From contig DATFAS010000244.1 of NCBI GenBank assembly GCA_035254305.1, positions 1 through 5,251 on the forward strand: DNA of 5,251 bases, written 5' to 3'. Position numbers and translations under genes: made by a program. The notes under the pieces are model-generated. The model was not told where the DNA came from, did not search any database, and worked only from the letters and a program-made list of their open reading frames with translations. This document shows positions 4,576-5,251 of the stretch, in pieces. Source of the stretch: DATFAS01 sp035254305 (GTDB taxonomy: Bacteria; Bacillota; Bacilli; Aneurinibacillales; RAOX-1). The first letter of the stretch is position 1; the number at the start of each line of letters is the position of its first letter.

Positions 4576-5157
4576 ATGGGATTAATACCTTATGTAGTTG
4601 AACAAACCAGTCGAGGAGAACGTTCTTATGACATCTATTCACGATTGTTGCAAGATCGAATTATCTTCTTATCAGGGGAAATTACAGATGATGTCGCAAA
4701 TAGTGTGGTTGCACAGCTTTTGTTCTTAGAATCAGATGATCCCATTAAAGACATTAACCTCTATATCAATTCTCCCGGTGGGTCAATAACAGCAGGTATG
4801 GCGATCTACGATACCATGCAACATGTAAAACCAAATGTAAGCACTCTTTGTATAGGAATGGCAGCATCTATGGGAGCTTTTCTGCTTTCCAGTGGGGAGA
4901 AGGGAAAACGACTATCTTTACCGAATAGTGAGATCATGATTCACCAACCACTAGGAGGTGTAAGAGGTCAGGCTTCGGATATCGAAATCAGTGCCAAACG
5001 CATCTTACGGATGAGAAGCCGTTTAAATCAAATCCTCTCTAAACAAACAGGACAGCCGTTGGAAAAAATCGAACAAGATACAGATCGTGACTTTTTTATG
5101 AGTGCAAGCGAAGCCGAAAAATACGGGTTAATTGATAAAATTATAACGCATCAGTAA
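4576..5157 (+). CDS. clpP: ATP-dependent Clp protease proteolytic subunit ClpP
   Basis: This is a complete 193-aa ClpP, a serine peptidase of family S14. Its tetradecamer barrel degrades proteins fed in by AAA+ unfoldases such as ClpX or ClpC. The triad is intact at the B. subtilis positions: Ser98 in GMAASMGAFLL, His123 in MIHQPLGG and Asp172 in DTDRDFFMSA. The N-terminal MGLIPYVVEQTSRGERSYDI matches the processed, gating N-terminus of the family, and NSPGGSITAGMAIYDT (65-80) forms the oxyanion region. The ATG follows GAAGGAG (4561-4567) at eight bases. No unfoldase gene is in the window. The housekeeping clpP is usually a single gene under CtsR control; this one is last in a MerR-led operon next to IS debris, so it is probably an extra copy. 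That is inferred from context only. Confidence 0.95.
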   Translation: MGLIPYVVEQTSRGERSYDIYSRLLQDRIIFLSGEITDDVANSVVAQLLFLESDDPIKDINLYINSPGGSITAGMAIYDTMQHVKPNVSTLCIGMAASMGAFLLSSGEKGKRLSLPNSEIMIHQPLGGVRGQASDIEISAKRILRMRSRLNQILSKQTGQPLEKIEQDTDRDFFMSASEAEKYGLIDKIITHQ

Positions 5158-5161
5158 ATAG

Positions 5162-5204
5162 AAAGGGATGCAAATCGTTGAAAAGATAGATTCGCATCCC
5201 TTTT
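5162..5204 (+). terminator. Strong intrinsic terminator after clpP
   Basis: AAAGGGATGC (5162-5171) pairs perfectly with GCATCCCTTT (5194-5203). After a single A-C mismatch the stem continues with AATC (5173-5176) and GATT (5189-5192) around a 12-base loop. T residues at 5201-5204 and again at 5208-5211 follow. It starts five bases after the ClpP stop and closes the operon. Confidence 0.9.
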
Positions 5205-5251
5205 GCATTTTGATTGAAATAAACATACCTAATGATTCTCGATATACCACT

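Overview
The window looks like DNA from a low-GC Gram-positive bacterium, most likely of the order Bacillales. The genes have strong AGGAGG/AAGGTGG-type ribosome binding sites. The two recognisable promoters are SigA-like. ClpP is of the Bacillus type, with the S98/H123/D172 triad at B. subtilis numbering, and the IS110-type transposase remnant resembles those common in Bacillaceae. Species cannot be fixed from the sequence. The first 11 bases match the XbaI-BamHI part of a pUC-type polylinker, so the left edge may be a cloning junction.

Layout: (1) 1-310 holds the 3' end of an unrecognised plus-strand gene that converges on a small minus-strand gene for a 67-aa membrane protein. (2) 311-607 is regulatory: it carries a near-consensus promoter with a 20-bp perfect palindrome inside its spacer and a second copy of the same motif at the expected transcription start. 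(3) 608-1986 is a two-gene operon, a cytoplasmic SGNH/sialate-O-acetylesterase-like hydrolase and a PadR-family repressor that starts at TTG and overlaps it by 4 bases. A hairpin with a T-run follows. (4) About 2066-3477 is an insertion-sequence graveyard: an IS110-family transposase on the minus strand with a large internal deletion and a 1-base frameshift, and a hairpin-rich noncoding stretch past its 3' end that may be the element's RNA-coding end. (5) 3478-5204 has a terminator-like hairpin, a good promoter, and a tight three-gene operon ending in a strong terminator: a MerR-type regulator, an unrecognised 177-aa soluble protein, and a complete ClpP protease subunit.

The two operons look like self-contained regulator-plus-enzyme units. 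In the first, PadR probably binds the two palindromic sites and represses its own operon until an unknown signal (perhaps related to the ester substrate) appears. In the second, MerR probably controls a ClpP copy that, from its context, is likely a paralogue of the housekeeping ClpP. The protein between them is the main unknown and could be an adaptor, substrate or sensor for that ClpP. The two operons differ visibly in base composition (the esterase/PadR unit is richer in G+C) and are separated by the dead IS, which suggests separate origins.
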